Shown: positions 1 through 8,349, counted from the first letter of the stretch. The stretch: DNA of 64,000 bases from an uncultured Clostridium sp. (GCA_945915475.1 CAMEFI010000001.1:1-64000), one strand, 5' to 3'. Notes: generated from the letters alone by a model not told the origin. Translations and numbers: made by a program.

Positions 1-2
1 CT

Positions 3-83
3 CATGTCGCAAAGAAGCTTATTAGAGTCATCTATGCATTGGAGAGGCAAGATATAGACTTTAATACTCAAAAGCTTCATTAA
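3..83 (+). CDS. IS110-family transposase, C-terminal end only (partial at window edge)
   Basis: Twenty-six codons remain before a TAA stop; the rest lies off the left edge. The peptide begins HVAKKLIRVIYALERQ and ends in KLH. The pattern H-V-A-x-K-L-[IL]-R-V-[IL] close to the stop is typical of the C-terminus of IS110/IS116/IS902 transposases, the DEDD-type recombinases guided by a bridge RNA. Only the tail is visible, so it cannot be judged whether the element is intact. The family call rests on a short match and is moderate. Confidence 0.6.
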   Translation, partial: HVAKKLIRVIYALERQDIDFNTQKLH

Positions 84-217
84 ATCCAACTCTTCAGAGT
101 TGACTACATCCATCTGAAATACGGTATATTCAGATGGCTTATTAAGGTTACCCTTTTTTACAAATCAAAAAAATTTCAAAAAACCCTTGACTGTTTATAG
201 TTTGTCACCTCTATTCA
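84..217 (+). other. Non-coding 3' flank of the IS110-like element, with two hairpins
   Basis: No coding potential is seen here. Directly after the transposase stop come two short hairpins: 87-93 pairs with 96-102 (CAACTCT / AGAGTTG), and 110-118 pairs with 129-137 (CCATCTGAA / TTCAGATGG, 10-nt loop). IS110-family elements carry a structured bridge RNA in a non-coding end (in the IS1111 group, downstream of the transposase). These hairpins could belong to such an RNA or simply be a terminator. The right boundary of the element is not defined. Confidence 0.35.
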
Positions 218-318
218 TTAGGGAACTTTTACAAATAATATTATAACCAAAAGTTCCCTAAATATCAACATTATTTTAGGGAACTTTTTTGATGAGTTTA
301 TATCAGTAAGTTCCCTAA
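218..318. repeat. Two tandem inverted repeats built on TTAGGGAACTT
   Basis: The first is a perfect 13-bp inverted repeat, TTAGGGAACTTTT (218-230) and its complement (249-261), around an 18-nt AT-rich loop. The second is an 11-bp inverted repeat, TTAGGGAACTT (276-286) and its complement (308-318), around 21 nt. The motif therefore occurs four times in alternating orientation in 101 bp. A fifth copy with extended flanks lies at 8102-8126. The role is unknown: possible recombinase or integration site, small palindromic repeat element, or terminator pair. The rest of this gene-free stretch (319-388) shows nothing recognisable. Confidence 0.7.
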
Positions 319-388
319 TTATTCATGCTTACACTTTTTTCGTTTGTTTCGTAAAACTATTTTCTTCCGCCTATCCTATACGATTAAG

Positions 389-3115
389 TTATTCCACCTC
401 CCGCAGCTGCTCCACGATACTCTCCCCACGGAAGAAATGATACACCACATAAGGAATCAGAATACCAATGATTAAGAAAATGGGTGATACAATAGCAATG
501 GGTGTCATTGTGAATTGATACCGGAAAAACCAGAACATACTGCTTAACACATCTCCCATAAAGGTACTTAATATACCACAAATGATAAGAGACAGTAAAA
601 TTGTCAATATGGCATACCAGCCACCTTCATAAACCAGCATTTTCTTAAGCTGTTCCTCCGTCATTCCAATAGAACGCAGCATAGCAAATTCCCGTTTTCT
701 TGTCATGATGGAAGTAATCATGGCATTTAAGAAATTAAGCACGCCTATCATTCCCACAATGATACAAAGAACACTTCCCACCATGGCAAACATCCTGCAA
801 AATCCATTAAATTCTTCCACATATTTCTGTTTGGAATCATAATTCAAAGAAGGGTCCACCTTCGTGGTATAGTTTTCTATAAAGGACTCCATATCCTGTT
901 CCGCATCCTCCCGGACATCAAAATCATATGTCATCACAGTATCCGTCTTTGTATCCTTCTTAAACTGACCGGCACCCAGTACAAACTCCGCATTACCACC
1001 GCGCCGATAGCCTAGCGGATATGGTACTGCCACAGTAGCGGCTACGGTATAAGTCTCTTCCCATGCATCCACAAGGCGGTTATCCCATGCATCATCAGGA
1101 AGCTGTTCTATTTCTTCATCAGTAAGCTTCTCTCCTGTTTTTACGTTATACGATTCCCAAATCTCATAGTGCAAGGTAATTTCATCTCCTGTTTTTACGA
1201 AATTCGATTCTTCTATTACATTGTCATAATCATCCACATCATAAGCCGCAAGAATATATTTTGTCTGTGATTTACTGCCATCTGCATTGTTCCCTTCCTG
1301 AGATTCAACGTCTCCAACTTCATTCTCCTTTTGCTGGTCTATCACCTTTGAGATATCTCCATCAATTACCTTTAGCCGGCTAAGAGGAAGCTCCTCCATT
1401 CCGCTAAGGGTAATATCATCCCAAATACCATCTTCCTTCGTATGCCACTCCAGATAGTCTTGTATTTCCTCCTCACTGCCATATCTGTGATTATTCCGGA
1501 ATTCCTCTTCCGTCACCTTTGTGGTAATGGAATGGTCTATCCCCACACCATAGACACAGCCCTCTTTCTCAATTCCTCCCTGACTACGGATTGCTTCGAT
1601 TGCTTCCGCAGATACAGGTGTTTCGTCCTGATATCCCCAATTATATTGAAAATATGCCGCACTTCCAACCTGATAATCTGCCACTACCTCCTTTTCCAAA
1701 TAGGCATCCATATCAAATCCTTTTACAAAAGTTACAACTACATGCAGTAAAACGACGGTAAGAGAAAGGGACAATACCACAAGCACCGTCTTTTTCCGAT
1801 TCCGGTTCAAATTCGATAATGCCATACGGTAAATGGAAAATGTCTGATTTCTTTTTTTCTTTCCTCCATGTATACCATCTCCTTCTGTATAGCGAAGTGC
1901 CTCAATGGGTGACACACGGCCTGCCATTTTACCGGGCTTAATACAGGAAATGAACACTGTAAACAGAGAAAACAGGGCTGCTCCCACAAAAATAAGGGGA
2001 TTGGCTGTAACAAAGGTTTTCTTATAATTCATGGTAGACATGATAATCGGCGCTAACACATTTCCACAGATAAAACCAAGCATCAGTCCGATGGGAATAC
2101 CGATTAGCGATAAATAAAATGCCTGTCGGTAAATAATCCTTCTGATTTGTTTATGTGTGGTTCCAATGGTCTTTAGCATTCCATAAAAACGGATATCATT
2201 TACAACTGCAATCTGGAAAATGTTGTAGATAATCAGATAACCGGACAACATAAATACAATGACTAACAAAACTGCAATTACGACTGTCACCGGATCCATT
2301 GTCTGACCTACCTGCGCAGACAAATATGCCCAGTTCACACCGATTGCAATATAATTATCCGCATCCATATCCTCTGACTGATATCCACAGTCTTCTAACA
2401 CCGTAAGCATATCCTGCTCTATATGCTTCGCATTTGGGAAGTTTACATTGTAATCCCATGTCCCCGTACTGTCATCCTCTGACACCGGCTTATAATCTGC
2501 CAGTTTCTCCTCCACGTAAGACAGAGGTACCACCGCCATACTCGCCTGTGAAACGTCATCAAACTCCCACCAGCCGCATAGTGTAAAGGTATCCGTCACG
2601 GTCTGGTTGGCATCTCCAAATAACCCAATATCATAGGTAATGGTAAGCTCCTCACCAAGCTCCGGCTTTACCCCCAAAAGCTCTAACACCTTTGTGTCGC
2701 ATGCCAATTCCTTGGTTCCCTCTTCGGGAAGTCTTCCCTGCTTTGGATAACAAAAATATCCCTTTGCACAGTTCTCATCCATATAACTGATTTCTGTATG
2801 CTGCTTATTAAATGGCGCCTCCACCGGCACTCCCAAAACCAGTCTTTTTCCGTCTGATTTGATAAGCGGGTGCTGAGACAACTTGTCCATCTGTTCCTTT
2901 GTGACATATTTAAAGGTTCCATGCAAATCGCCGCCCACCTGCCGCATTGTCTCCTGTTCAAAGGAATACAGCATGGTTCCGCCTACGGTAAATAGTGCAG
3001 TAAATAACACCGTGGTCAGAATAATGGCCGCCACCGCCATCCGGTTTCTGGTCTTGTTTGCCCGAAGGCTCTTTTTTGAAAGGTTCGTGATACATTTCTT
3101 ATTTGCTACTTTCAT
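389..3115 (-). CDS. ABC transporter permease with two FtsX-type domains (908 aa)
   Basis: Membrane part of an exporter working with the ATPase encoded just upstream (12-bp gap). A transmembrane segment at about residues 25-50 is followed by a large extracytoplasmic region. A first FtsX core of three helices follows (about 275-400), with the KTIGTTHKQIRRIIYRQ cytoplasmic loop. A second membrane segment lies at about 440-465, then another large external loop. The second FtsX core at the C-terminus (about 785-895) carries the similar loop MLRSIGMTEEQLKKM. This duplicated MacB/FtsX layout is usual for Firmicutes exporters of antimicrobial peptides or lipids, often induced by an adjacent two-component system as here. 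At 908 residues it is longer than BceB-type permeases (about 650), so it is not called BceB. The substrate cannot be told from sequence. Confidence 0.9.
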   Translation of the reverse strand: MKVANKKCITNLSKKSLRANKTRNRMAVAAIILTTVLFTALFTVGGTMLYSFEQETMRQVGGDLHGTFKYVTKEQMDKLSQHPLIKSDGKRLVLGVPVEAPFNKQHTEISYMDENCAKGYFCYPKQGRLPEEGTKELACDTKVLELLGVKPELGEELTITYDIGLFGDANQTVTDTFTLCGWWEFDDVSQASMAVVPLSYVEEKLADYKPVSEDDSTGTWDYNVNFPNAKHIEQDMLTVLEDCGYQSEDMDADNYIAIGVNWAYLSAQVGQTMDPVTVVIAVLLVIVFMLSGYLIIYNIFQIAVVNDIRFYGMLKTIGTTHKQIRRIIYRQAFYLSLIGIPIGLMLGFICGNVLAPIIMSTMNYKKTFVTANPLIFVGAALFSLFTVFISCIKPGKMAGRVSPIEALRYTEGDGIHGGKKKRNQTFSIYRMALSNLNRNRKKTVLVVLSLSLTVVLLHVVVTFVKGFDMDAYLEKEVVADYQVGSAAYFQYNWGYQDETPVSAEAIEAIRSQGGIEKEGCVYGVGIDHSITTKVTEEEFRNNHRYGSEEEIQDYLEWHTKEDGIWDDITLSGMEELPLSRLKVIDGDISKVIDQQKENEVGDVESQEGNNADGSKSQTKYILAAYDVDDYDNVIEESNFVKTGDEITLHYEIWESYNVKTGEKLTDEEIEQLPDDAWDNRLVDAWEETYTVAATVAVPYPLGYRRGGNAEFVLGAGQFKKDTKTDTVMTYDFDVREDAEQDMESFIENYTTKVDPSLNYDSKQKYVEEFNGFCRMFAMVGSVLCIIVGMIGVLNFLNAMITSIMTRKREFAMLRSIGMTEEQLKKMLVYEGGWYAILTILLSLIICGILSTFMGDVLSSMFWFFRYQFTMTPIAIVSPIFLIIGILIPYVVYHFFRGESIVEQLREVE

Positions 3116-3126
3116 GTTATCACCAC

Positions 3127-3798
3127 CTATTCTCTCGTCACAATCTGTCCGTCTTCAATACGGATAATCCGGTCCGCAAGCTGGGCAATTTCTTCGTTAT
3201 GGGTAATCATGACAATGGTCTGATGGAACTTTTCACTGGTAATTTTCAAAAGACCCAACACATCCTGGCTGGTCTTAGAGTCCAGATTTCCCGTCGGCTC
3301 ATCCGCTAAAATGATAGCCGGTTTGCTGGCAAGTGCTCTTGCAATGGCTACCCGCTGCTGCTGTCCACCGGATAGATTGTTTGGCAGATTGTCAAGCTTG
3401 CTCTCTAAACCTAACGTCTCAATAATATTTTCCACATACTCTGCATCCGGCTTACCGCCATCAAGCTGTACCGGAAGAACAATATTTTCATATACATTTA
3501 GTACCGGTACCAGATTGTAATTTTGGAATACAAATCCAATCTTCCTTCTTCTAAAAATGGTAAGCTCCTCATCCTTCAAGGAAAAAATATCCTTTCCATC
3601 CACATGAACATTCCCACTGGTAGGACGGTCAAGACCTCCTAACATATGTAACAGTGTCGACTTTCCACTTCCAGATGTTCCTACAATGGCAACAAATTCG
3701 CCCTTTTCCACCTCCAGATTGACTCCCGCCAAGGCATGGACTTCATTTTCTCCACTGCCATATATTTTCTTAAGCTCTGTCGTTGATAAGATAGTCAT
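3127..3798 (-). CDS. ABC transporter ATP-binding protein (MacB/LolD-like, 223 aa)
   Basis: Energises the neighbouring FtsX-type permease. Visible motifs are Walker A GTSGSGKST, the Q-loop in VFQNYNLVP, signature LSGGQQQRVAIARAL, Walker B IILADEPTGNLD and the H-loop in MITHNEE. The frame stays open upstream as far as 4059, but the start at 3798 (MTILSTTELKK) is preceded by AGGAGGAATTAGG at good spacing and gives the normal family length. The 163-bp gap between this gene and the histidine kinase upstream probably holds a promoter controlled by that two-component system. This is inferred from the layout; no operator was identified. Confidence 0.93.
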   Translation of the reverse strand: MTILSTTELKKIYGSGENEVHALAGVNLEVEKGEFVAIVGTSGSGKSTLLHMLGGLDRPTSGNVHVDGKDIFSLKDEELTIFRRRKIGFVFQNYNLVPVLNVYENIVLPVQLDGGKPDAEYVENIIETLGLESKLDNLPNNLSGGQQQRVAIARALASKPAIILADEPTGNLDSKTSQDVLGLLKITSEKFHQTIVMITHNEEIAQLADRIIRIEDGQIVTRE

Positions 3799-3961
3799 CC
3801 TAATTCCTCCTATTCGAATTGTATCAGATTCTTTCTTTAACGCATAAAAAATCTGTATTGCAAGATACTTTTCTCTTACAACACAGATTCTGCCATTCAA
3901 TTCTTTCCACATTCTTTCCAGAAGAAAATCCATTCTAACAGTTTTGACAGATTTGGAAGCA

Positions 3962-4867
3962 CTATTTCTTCGCCAGATACACTCCAAACACAGAACCCTC
4001 CCCCGGCTTCGAACTAACCTTAATGAAACCGCCCTCACTAGAGATAATCTGCCTTGCAAGGTAGAGTCCGATTCCTACACCTTCTTTCTCTCTCACATCA
4101 TTTGACCGGTAAAATCGTCCAAAAATCTTCGCCTGTTCATCTTCACATATTCCGATTCCCGTGTCGGAAACCTCTATACAGACAAACATTTCATATTCTT
4201 TTATTCGAAGGGTAACACTTCCCTTTTCGGTATACTTTATGGCATTATCCACTATATTATGAAGTGCTTCTGTTGTCCACTTTTCATCAAAATATGCCAC
4301 CACTTCCCCGCTCATTAATAGAAATTCCAGTCCCCTCTCCTTTGTTGTTGGTAAAAGTTGTCTGTAGACAAATTCTACCATAGGTGCCACATTTTTCTGC
4401 TCCGGAATAACATTCACAATTCCCGTCTCCAATCTGGACATCTTAACAAGGGAGGAAATGAGAAAACTAAGCTTCTCTGCCTGTTCGTGAAGCTTATCCG
4501 CATATTCTTTCTCCTCTCCTGACAGATTCTTTTCCTGCAATAATTCCGAGTATAACAACAGATTTGCTATCGGAGTTTTCGTTTGATGGGAAATGTCTGC
4601 AATCAAGGTTTTTATTTTCTCCTTCTCCGCTTTCACATTTCTTGCGGAAAGCTCCGAATCTGCCAAATACCTGCCAACTTTATTTTCCACTGCAGAATAC
4701 ATAGTCTCATCTAAAGTGTCCTGGGTAAAGGTTCCATTTATCGCCCTGTCAAGCATTCTGTCCAGATTCTGCAAAATATGCTTCGTATGACGACGATAGA
4801 AAAAAACAACCACAATCGCAACTGCCATTACTATAATAACGATTCCAACCAATATCTTTTCTATCAT
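3962..4867 (-). CDS. Sensor histidine kinase with a single N-terminal membrane helix (about 301 aa)
   Basis: A hydrophobic helix (about residues 3-25) is followed directly by a linker and the HisKA dimerisation helix containing ISHQTKTPIANL (phospho-acceptor His), and then a HATPase_c domain with N box NIVDNAIKYTEKG, DTGIGI and GVGIGLYLARQI. There is almost no external domain, so a signal would come through the membrane or a partner such as the neighbouring transporter. Three in-frame ATGs compete (4879, 4870, 4867). GGGAG lies 5 nt before the 4867 ATG, which also shares its A with the stop of the response-regulator gene, so 4867 is preferred. The tight junction implies translational coupling. 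Confidence 0.9.
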   Translation of the reverse strand: MIEKILVGIVIIVMAVAIVVVFFYRRHTKHILQNLDRMLDRAINGTFTQDTLDETMYSAVENKVGRYLADSELSARNVKAEKEKIKTLIADISHQTKTPIANLLLYSELLQEKNLSGEEKEYADKLHEQAEKLSFLISSLVKMSRLETGIVNVIPEQKNVAPMVEFVYRQLLPTTKERGLEFLLMSGEVVAYFDEKWTTEALHNIVDNAIKYTEKGSVTLRIKEYEMFVCIEVSDTGIGICEDEQAKIFGRFYRSNDVREKEGVGIGLYLARQIISSEGGFIKVSSKPGEGSVFGVYLAKK

Positions 4868-5580
4868 CATTTCTCCCATACATATCCAATTCCATAAACC
4901 GTTTTAATATATCCGGTGGCAGATAACTTATCCCGAAGCCGCTTGACGGTTACCGATAGCGCGTTTTCATCCACATATTCTGCCCCATCTGTCCAGATGC
5001 GATCTACCAACTCACTTCTTTTTAATGTAATGCCCCGGTTTTCTACTAACATACGAAGCAATTTCTGTTCCGTTTTGCTAAGTTCAATGAGACAATTATC
5101 CTTTTTAAACTCCATACGTTCAAAATCAAAACAAAAACTATCAATGTAGATTGGACCTTGTTTTCCTTTATCAATTCCTCTATCTGACATATCCAGTTTT
5201 CTTAACTGCACGCCAACACGGGCACGAAGCACCGCAAGACTGAATGGTTTGGTAATATAATCTACAGCACCATTTTCCAATCCATAGACTATATCCGACT
5301 CCATATCATTTGCCGTAAGCATAATAACCGGTGCCGAACAATCTTCCCGAAGTTCGTTTAAAAAATCAAATCCATTACCATCCGGCAAATTCACATCTAA
5401 GAGAATCAAGGAGAAATCGTCCCCTTCCATCTGTTCTTTTTTCTGCTTATCAAGACCAAGCTTTAATCTTGCCTCCCTCAAAGTCCCACAGGCAATCACC
5501 TCTATATCCTCTGTCAACAATGCACGGCTTAATCCCTCTGACAAAGTTATATCATCTTCGATAATTAAAATATGTTTCAT
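4867..5580 (-). CDS. OmpR/PhoB-family response regulator (237 aa)
   Basis: A receiver domain begins MKHILIIEDD (acidic pocket), has the phospho-acceptor Asp in LILLDVNLPDGNG and the conserved Lys in YITKPF. A C-terminal winged helix (about 140-237) has ELSKTEQKLLRMLVEN and the recognition part NALSVTVKRLRDKL. It is the first gene of the set RR - kinase - ATPase - permease and presumably activates the transporter. Unusually, a short acidic/basic insertion (KQKKEQMEGDD) lies just before the phosphorylation-site strand. Confidence 0.93.
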   Translation of the reverse strand: MKHILIIEDDITLSEGLSRALLTEDIEVIACGTLREARLKLGLDKQKKEQMEGDDFSLILLDVNLPDGNGFDFLNELREDCSAPVIMLTANDMESDIVYGLENGAVDYITKPFSLAVLRARVGVQLRKLDMSDRGIDKGKQGPIYIDSFCFDFERMEFKKDNCLIELSKTEQKLLRMLVENRGITLKRSELVDRIWTDGAEYVDENALSVTVKRLRDKLSATGYIKTVYGIGYVWEK

Positions 5581-5712
5581 ACCTCTCTCCTACTTTTCGA
5601 TTCAAACGACAACTTCCCCATAAACAAAAGTCAAGCCACAAGTTTTCATCTATGACTTAGCCCATGTTTGAATTAAATAATATTATTTCTCAGTAAGAAA
5701 AACCATCCATTC

Positions 5713-6267
5713 CTACAGATATATATCCTTTATAGTCTCCCAAATTTTGAACAACTCCAAATCAGAAGCACAATTATTTTCACTCATAACCTTCGCTATA
5801 AATTCATCATAATATAGTCCTGAGTTTTCTAAAGCCACAAGGAAATCTTCCGGAACATCTATTAATACATCTTTTTCTTCCGGAATATACTCACTAAGAG
5901 ACGTAATAAATTCACCAATCTTTCTTAAATAATCTCTTTCAATCCTGGCAGCATATGCCCTCGCAGCCGATTCATTATAGTGATGTGCATCATCATTTCT
6001 ATCCGCTAAAAGTCTTAACCAAAAATCCTCATCGTGAATCAAACCCTGTTGATATGATATCTTTAATATATCTTTCGGAGAACCGGTTTTGGCTGCCATA
6101 ATATATTTCTCTTTTAGTAAATACTCTTTTAAAGACTTCCAACATAATTCAAAAAGTCTGTCAAAATCAGAGGTAATACCGGAAATAAATAATTTCGTAT
6201 TCGAATGAATCGTGTACTCATTTATCATAGTTTTATATAATCTTTTTGCCTGTTCAAATTTTTTCAT
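5713..6267 (-). CDS. hepT: HepT-like HEPN ribonuclease toxin with C-terminal extension (184 aa)
   Basis: A helical HI0074/HEPN-type protein paired with the MntA-like nucleotidyltransferase upstream. The catalytic signature R-x4-H-x-Y is visible as RNDDAHHY (R90, H95, Y97). In characterised HepT the Arg/His pair is the RNase centre and the Tyr is the residue AMPylated by MntA. The preferred start at 6267 (MKKFEQAK) has GAGGGGGT upstream and overlaps the antitoxin stop by 14 bp; an ATG at 6291 is possible but poorly placed. The protein carries about 55 residues beyond the usual HEPN helices (after about residue 130), a region not recognised. No terminator is obvious downstream. Confidence 0.8.
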   Translation of the reverse strand: MKKFEQAKRLYKTMINEYTIHSNTKLFISGITSDFDRLFELCWKSLKEYLLKEKYIMAAKTGSPKDILKISYQQGLIHDEDFWLRLLADRNDDAHHYNESAARAYAARIERDYLRKIGEFITSLSEYIPEEKDVLIDVPEDFLVALENSGLYYDEFIAKVMSENNCASDLELFKIWETIKDIYL

Positions 6268-6547
6268 ATAAGATGACCCCCTCATCTTCAATGCTTTGTC
6301 GTAAATCCAACGAAATCATATCACTACTTAAATTCACAACATCAAACATCAACAAAGTTCTTATATCCTCTACTCTGTCACAAAACTCTAAATAATCATT
6401 GACAGAATTAAAATATGCAGCAAGATCTATATCACTACGTTCATTACACATACCAGTCGCCCTTGAACCAAAAAGAATAAGTTGTTGTAATTCAAAAGTT
6501 TCTGCTAGTTTTTTTAAATCCTGCAAAATGAAATCCTCCAAAACCAT
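6254..6547 (-). CDS. mntA: MntA-like minimal nucleotidyltransferase antitoxin (97 aa)
   Basis: A small Pol-beta-fold nucleotidyltransferase with the exact GS-x10-D-x-D motif: G27-S28 in FGSRATG and D39/D41 in SDIDLA. In characterised MntA/HepT pairs this enzyme transfers AMP groups to a tyrosine of the HEPN toxin and so neutralises it. AGGATGG lies 8 nt before the ATG. The gene order antitoxin then toxin and the 14-bp overlap fit the known modules. That the pair is active is inferred from intact motifs. Confidence 0.82.
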   Translation of the reverse strand: MVLEDFILQDLKKLAETFELQQLILFGSRATGMCNERSDIDLAAYFNSVNDYLEFCDRVEDIRTLLMFDVVNLSSDMISLDLRQSIEDEGVILYEKI

Positions 6548-6749
6548 ATAAACACCATCCTAACACTTATTCTTGCACTATTTTATTATCTAATTAAACT
6601 TCTGTCAAACTTCCCTAACTTTTGGATTCCGGACTTTTCAACCTCTTTTATCAGAAGAATTTATTGGTACTCTTGCTGTATGTTGATACCTTCATTGCAT
6701 TCTCATCTCGAAATCCTTTCAATATAATCAATTTTCTTAACCAATGGTA

Positions 6750-7946
6750 TTAAAATGAATCAGAGAAATAATCAAAATTAATATCATATGCATTTTTATG
6801 ACCTATTTTACTGACTTTCAACATTTCATTACCAATATAATTCATGTAATTTCTAACTGTCGGTACACTTACCTGTAATATCTTAGCGATATCTTCTACT
6901 GTCAGCCCCTCCTCCCCAAAAAGACTATTTTGCATCAGGATAAACAGAACATCTCTGGTCTTTTCCTCTTTTACAGCTTTAAGAATTCCTTTGTGATAAA
7001 ATTGCATCTGCTCATATTTATTGGCTAATACAGTATTCAAATTATCTACTGCCTGCTGTATAAATCCAAGAAATATGATAACAAAAGGTGTTATATCCCC
7101 CTTATTTTTTTTATCATTTGTCATCTTAAAAGCTTTGTAATACAAATTAATCTGTTTTTTTATTGTATAAGATAAACTGTAACCTACAAGTGGATGTAAT
7201 TCCTTCGACAGCAAATAACTGCTAATAAATCGATTAAGTCTTCCATTTCCATCATAAAATGGATGAATATATCCAATAAAATAGTGTATGGCAGCTACAG
7301 TTACCAGCTTATTTATGTTATCATCATGAATCAATTTCAGACATTCATCCATATATGAAATAATCTTTTCCTCTGGATTTACACCATTATGAATGATTCT
7401 CAAATCACTCCCCTGCACACTAACACCATTTTTTCTAAAAAAAACTCCGTCCGGCTCGTTTCTCTTGTCCTCCTGCATCACTTCCTGTAAAACCAAATCG
7501 TTATAAATATCCCTGATATCCTTACAAGAATCTATACGAATCTCTTCTTCCTGTGATAGCATATAGTATTTTTGTACAAGTCCAAATAACCTTTTCCGGT
7601 ACCGCTCTTTCGTCTCCGGTTTCAACAACTCACTGATTTCTTTTCTTGTACTATAAACGCCTTCGATATCATTCGATAATTTAATCTCATCAATAAGACA
7701 TTTCTTGGTAAACTGTTCAAGAGCAATGCCCGGCAACGCATTAATCCTTCTGTTTAACAACTTATCAGCTTTATATATGTTAGTAATTAACTGTATCACT
7801 TCCATGGGAAAAGTAATAAATGCCTCATTTCCGTTTACAGAAATCGGAATATGCAAGGTGGATTCTCCTTGATATCTTTCCAGATATAACTTCTCATAAT
7901 TCTCTTTATCTTTATAAAATTCTTTCGATAACTGTATATACTTCAT
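6750..7946 (-). CDS. Fic-domain AMP-transferase with N-terminal inhibitory motif and C-terminal HTH (398 aa)
   Basis: Fic proteins usually transfer AMP to target hydroxyls. The active-site loop HPFYDGNGRLNR is complete (H228 to R239). An inhibitory [S/T]xxxE[G/N] motif, SNDIEG, is present at about residues 91-96, upstream of the Fic core, which marks a class II, self-inhibited Fic. The C-terminus (about 350-380) has a winged-helix-like stretch, LTVEDIAKILQVSVPTVRNYM, common in Fic/DOC proteins with possible autoregulation. The GTG at 7955 overlaps the AAGGAG ribosome site, so the ATG at 7946 (MKYIQLSK), 8 nt after AGGAG, is the start. No antitoxin partner gene is adjacent. Confidence 0.9.
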   Translation of the reverse strand: MKYIQLSKEFYKDKENYEKLYLERYQGESTLHIPISVNGNEAFITFPMEVIQLITNIYKADKLLNRRINALPGIALEQFTKKCLIDEIKLSNDIEGVYSTRKEISELLKPETKERYRKRLFGLVQKYYMLSQEEEIRIDSCKDIRDIYNDLVLQEVMQEDKRNEPDGVFFRKNGVSVQGSDLRIIHNGVNPEEKIISYMDECLKLIHDDNINKLVTVAAIHYFIGYIHPFYDGNGRLNRFISSYLLSKELHPLVGYSLSYTIKKQINLYYKAFKMTNDKKNKGDITPFVIIFLGFIQQAVDNLNTVLANKYEQMQFYHKGILKAVKEEKTRDVLFILMQNSLFGEEGLTVEDIAKILQVSVPTVRNYMNYIGNEMLKVSKIGHKNAYDINFDYFSDSF

Positions 7947-8101
7947 AAAACGCACTCCTTTTTTGTAAGTATATCATAATTTTAAAAAAATATACAGTTA
8001 TATTTGCATAAACTTAATAATATTTTTCATTTTTTATTATGTTTTATAAATATCATTACGAGATTACCGTTATATGGTATTAAATTATGTCTTGCTATCA
8101 T

Positions 8102-8126
8102 CATCATTTTAGGGAACTTTTTTGAT
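8102..8126. repeat. Second copy of the TTAGGGAACTT-centred repeat (direct repeat of 269-293)
   Basis: Twenty-four of 25 bases match 269-293 in the same orientation, including 21 consecutive identical bases (8106-8126 and 273-293). The copy starts 4 bp beyond the stop codon of the PadR/DUF4097 relic. The two copies bracket the ABC/two-component, MntA/HepT and Fic genes (about 7.8 kb). No palindromic partner is present at this copy. Confidence 0.75.
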
Positions 8127-8129
8127 ATT

Positions 8130-8349
8130 CTACTTCCCAAACCGAATATCAATATCCCCATAGGACGACTCAACCGAGATTGTTTTTTTTGCAGAACCTG
8201 TAGACATATGATGTTCTCCCATGTCTTTTCCATTGATTGTAACATCGCCATCCTTTGTAAAATGCAAGGCGTTCCCTTCTGGTATCTGACTCCTCTACAA
8301 TAGCAAGCACGCAGGCATCCAGCAATGGAGCTGCTAATTGAAATGTCAT
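8130..8349 (-). pseudogene. Relic: start of a PadR-type regulator fused out of frame to the end of a DUF4097 protein
   Basis: From the ATG at 8349 the first 22 codons read MTFQLAAPLLDACVLAIVEE then SD, the typical start of a PadR regulator. The similarity stops abruptly near 8281. In a different frame the following DNA encodes EGNALHFTKDGDVTING and ends ESSYGDIDIRFGK and a TAG at 8130, the typical C-terminus of a DUF4097 adhesin-like protein. In Firmicutes, PadR, a HAAS/DUF1700 membrane protein and DUF4097 often sit in that order in one operon, so an internal deletion joining first and last genes explains the relic. Good ribosome binding site (AAAGGAGACATTACT) remains. Nothing is seen in the flanking 8350-8535. 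Confidence 0.75.

Noticed and set aside
3127-4059. A longer ATP-binding protein starting at 4059
   Set aside because: The extra 87 residues have no similarity to the family and overlap the kinase gene; the start at 3798 has an excellent ribosome site.
6612-6622. Additional TTAGGGAACTT copy (TTCCCTAACTT)
   Set aside because: Only the TTCCCTAA core matches and it lacks a partner; it is probably chance in AT-rich DNA.
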